Part shown: positions 4,682 to 5,475 of the stretch, piece after piece | Layout of the letters: each line of letters begins with the position of its first letter | Position numbering within the stretch: the stretch's first letter is position 1 | Assembly (NCBI GenBank): GCA_027065215.1 | Contig: JAMOOT010000371.1 | Location: 1-5,475, forward strand | Direction: 5' to 3' | Origin: Candidatus Omnitrophota bacterium | GTDB taxonomy: Bacteria; Omnitrophota; Gorgyraeia; S143-82 | Length of the DNA stretch: 5,475 nt | Translations under genes and position numbers: made by a program | The notes under the pieces: model-generated | What the model saw: the letters and a program-made list of their open reading frames with translations, nothing else | Databases searched by the model: none | What the model was told of the DNA's origin: nothing

Positions 4682-5475
4682 AGGTGGCGGTCTTGATGGG
4701 AGGGACTTCTCCAGAGAGAGATGTCTCTGTTAAGTCAGGGAAGGCTGTTTTAAATGCCCTTCTTTCTATAGGAGTAGATGCAATAGGGGTGCTAATCGAG
4801 GAGGAGACGAGTTCTTGGTTTAGGGAAAACCTGCCAGTGGCGGATGTGTATTTTCTTGCCTTGCATGGGGGAAGAGGCGAGGATGGGACGGTTCAAACTA
4901 TCTTGGATGAGATGGGATTAAGATATACTGGATCTGGGCCCAAGGCTAGTTCGTTGGCGATGGATAAGTTCAGGTCAAGATTGGTGTTTTCCCGTTTGGG
5001 ATTGTCTGATATCTCTTGGATCCTTGTGGATAAGGATTCTGTAAGGGTGCCAGAGTTTGCCCTTCCTTGGGTGGTTAAACCAGTGAATGCGGGTTCGAGT
5101 GTGGGACTTTCACTAGTAAGGAATGAAGAAGAATTCTACCCTGCGCTGGATCAGGCTTTTAGGTTTTCGGATAGCGTTTTGGTGGAGGAGTTTATTATGG
5201 GGCGAGAGATTACAGTAGGGATAGTTGGAGATAAAGTGTTAGAACCAATAGAAATTGTTCCTAAGGAAAGTGAGATCTTTGATTATCAGAGCAAATACAC
5301 GAAGGGAAAGACCGATTATATAATCCCTGCACAGATTTCAGAAGAGTTAAGGGCCCAGGCAAAGTGTGCTGGCAGAAGGGCTTATGATGAGTTAGGTTGT
5401 CAGGGATATGGCAGGGTAGATATGATTGTAGATTGGCAAGGTAGAATCGTGGTCTTGGAGGTCAACACCCTTCCT
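4678..5475 (+). CDS. ddl: D-alanine--D-alanine ligase, N-terminal 266 residues (3' end outside window)
   Basis: Ddl joins two D-alanines using ATP in the cytoplasm, supplying the dipeptide for MurF. The frame is open to the right edge. Seen in order: GGTSPERDVSVKSG (8-21, E13 being the conserved D-Ala1 contact), LHGGRGEDGTVQ (62-73), MDK (95-97), WVVKP with the ATP-binding Lys134, AGSSVG (138-143, catalytic-loop Ser), VEEFIMGREITVG (169-181), KYTKGKTDYIIPA (206-218, omega-loop Tyr region), YGRVDM (R246, D248) and LEVNTLP (260-266, Mg-binding E261 and N263). Only about 40 residues of a normal-length enzyme are missing past the edge. ATG 4678 overlaps the murB stop by 4 bp, and AAGGTGG (4667-4673) lies just upstream. 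The segment between residues 108 and 131 is somewhat short for the family. In many genomes ftsQ, ftsA and ftsZ follow ddl; that cannot be seen here. Confidence 0.95.
   Translation, partial: MKVAVLMGGTSPERDVSVKSGKAVLNALLSIGVDAIGVLIEEETSSWFRENLPVADVYFLALHGGRGEDGTVQTILDEMGLRYTGSGPKASSLAMDKFRSRLVFSRLGLSDISWILVDKDSVRVPEFALPWVVKPVNAGSSVGLSLVRNEEEFYPALDQAFRFSDSVLVEEFIMGREITVGIVGDKVLEPIEIVPKESEIFDYQSKYTKGKTDYIIPAQISEELRAQAKCAGRRAYDELGCQGYGRVDMIVDWQGRIVVLEVNTLP

Overview
The window reads as one dense, entirely plus-strand stretch of chromosome from a diderm (LPS-bearing) bacterium. It carries a lipid A kinase and a lipid A-type acyltransferase at one end and peptidoglycan precursor genes at the other. 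Coding is purine-rich, with many AGA/AGG, ATA, GTG and TTG codons and moderate GC. Together with stand-alone PilZ proteins and DUF4416, this would suit an uncultured lineage such as Omnitrophota (PVC-related) or a deltaproteobacterium-like group. That assignment is inference; nothing here is a phylogenetic marker.

Layout. (1) 3-2209, envelope lipid block: the C-terminal half of lpxK overlaps by 25 bp a long gene encoding an LpxL/HtrB-like acyltransferase fused to a complete ELM1-family (DUF1022, putative GT-B glycosyltransferase) domain. (2) 2210-2310: the only sizeable intergenic gap (101 bp). It holds a good sigma-70-type promoter (TTGACA, 17 bp, extended TGCTATGGT) just before the next gene. 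(3) 2311-3795, signalling-like block: PilZ protein, 60-residue CX2C...CX3C zinc-finger protein, second PilZ protein, then a DUF4416 protein whose TTG start overlaps the preceding stop. Two terminator-like hairpins sit inside the first 25 codons of the DUF4416 gene. (4) 3827-5475, peptidoglycan block: murB (type II, Cys replacing the usual proton-donor Ser) overlapping ddl by ATGA; ddl runs off the window.

How it fits together. LpxK makes lipid IVA, and the fusion protein probably acylates lipid A and may also glycosylate a related acceptor. MurB and Ddl make UDP-MurNAc and D-Ala-D-Ala for the wall. The PilZ pair would be expected to bind c-di-GMP and lies between the two envelope blocks under its own promoter. 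No partner or target can be read from the window. The best candidates for something little described are the acyltransferase-ELM1 fusion, the PilZ/zinc-finger/PilZ/DUF4416 cassette, and the hairpin pair at the 5' end of the DUF4416 gene. No rRNA, tRNA, CRISPR array, insertion sequence or phage gene was seen.
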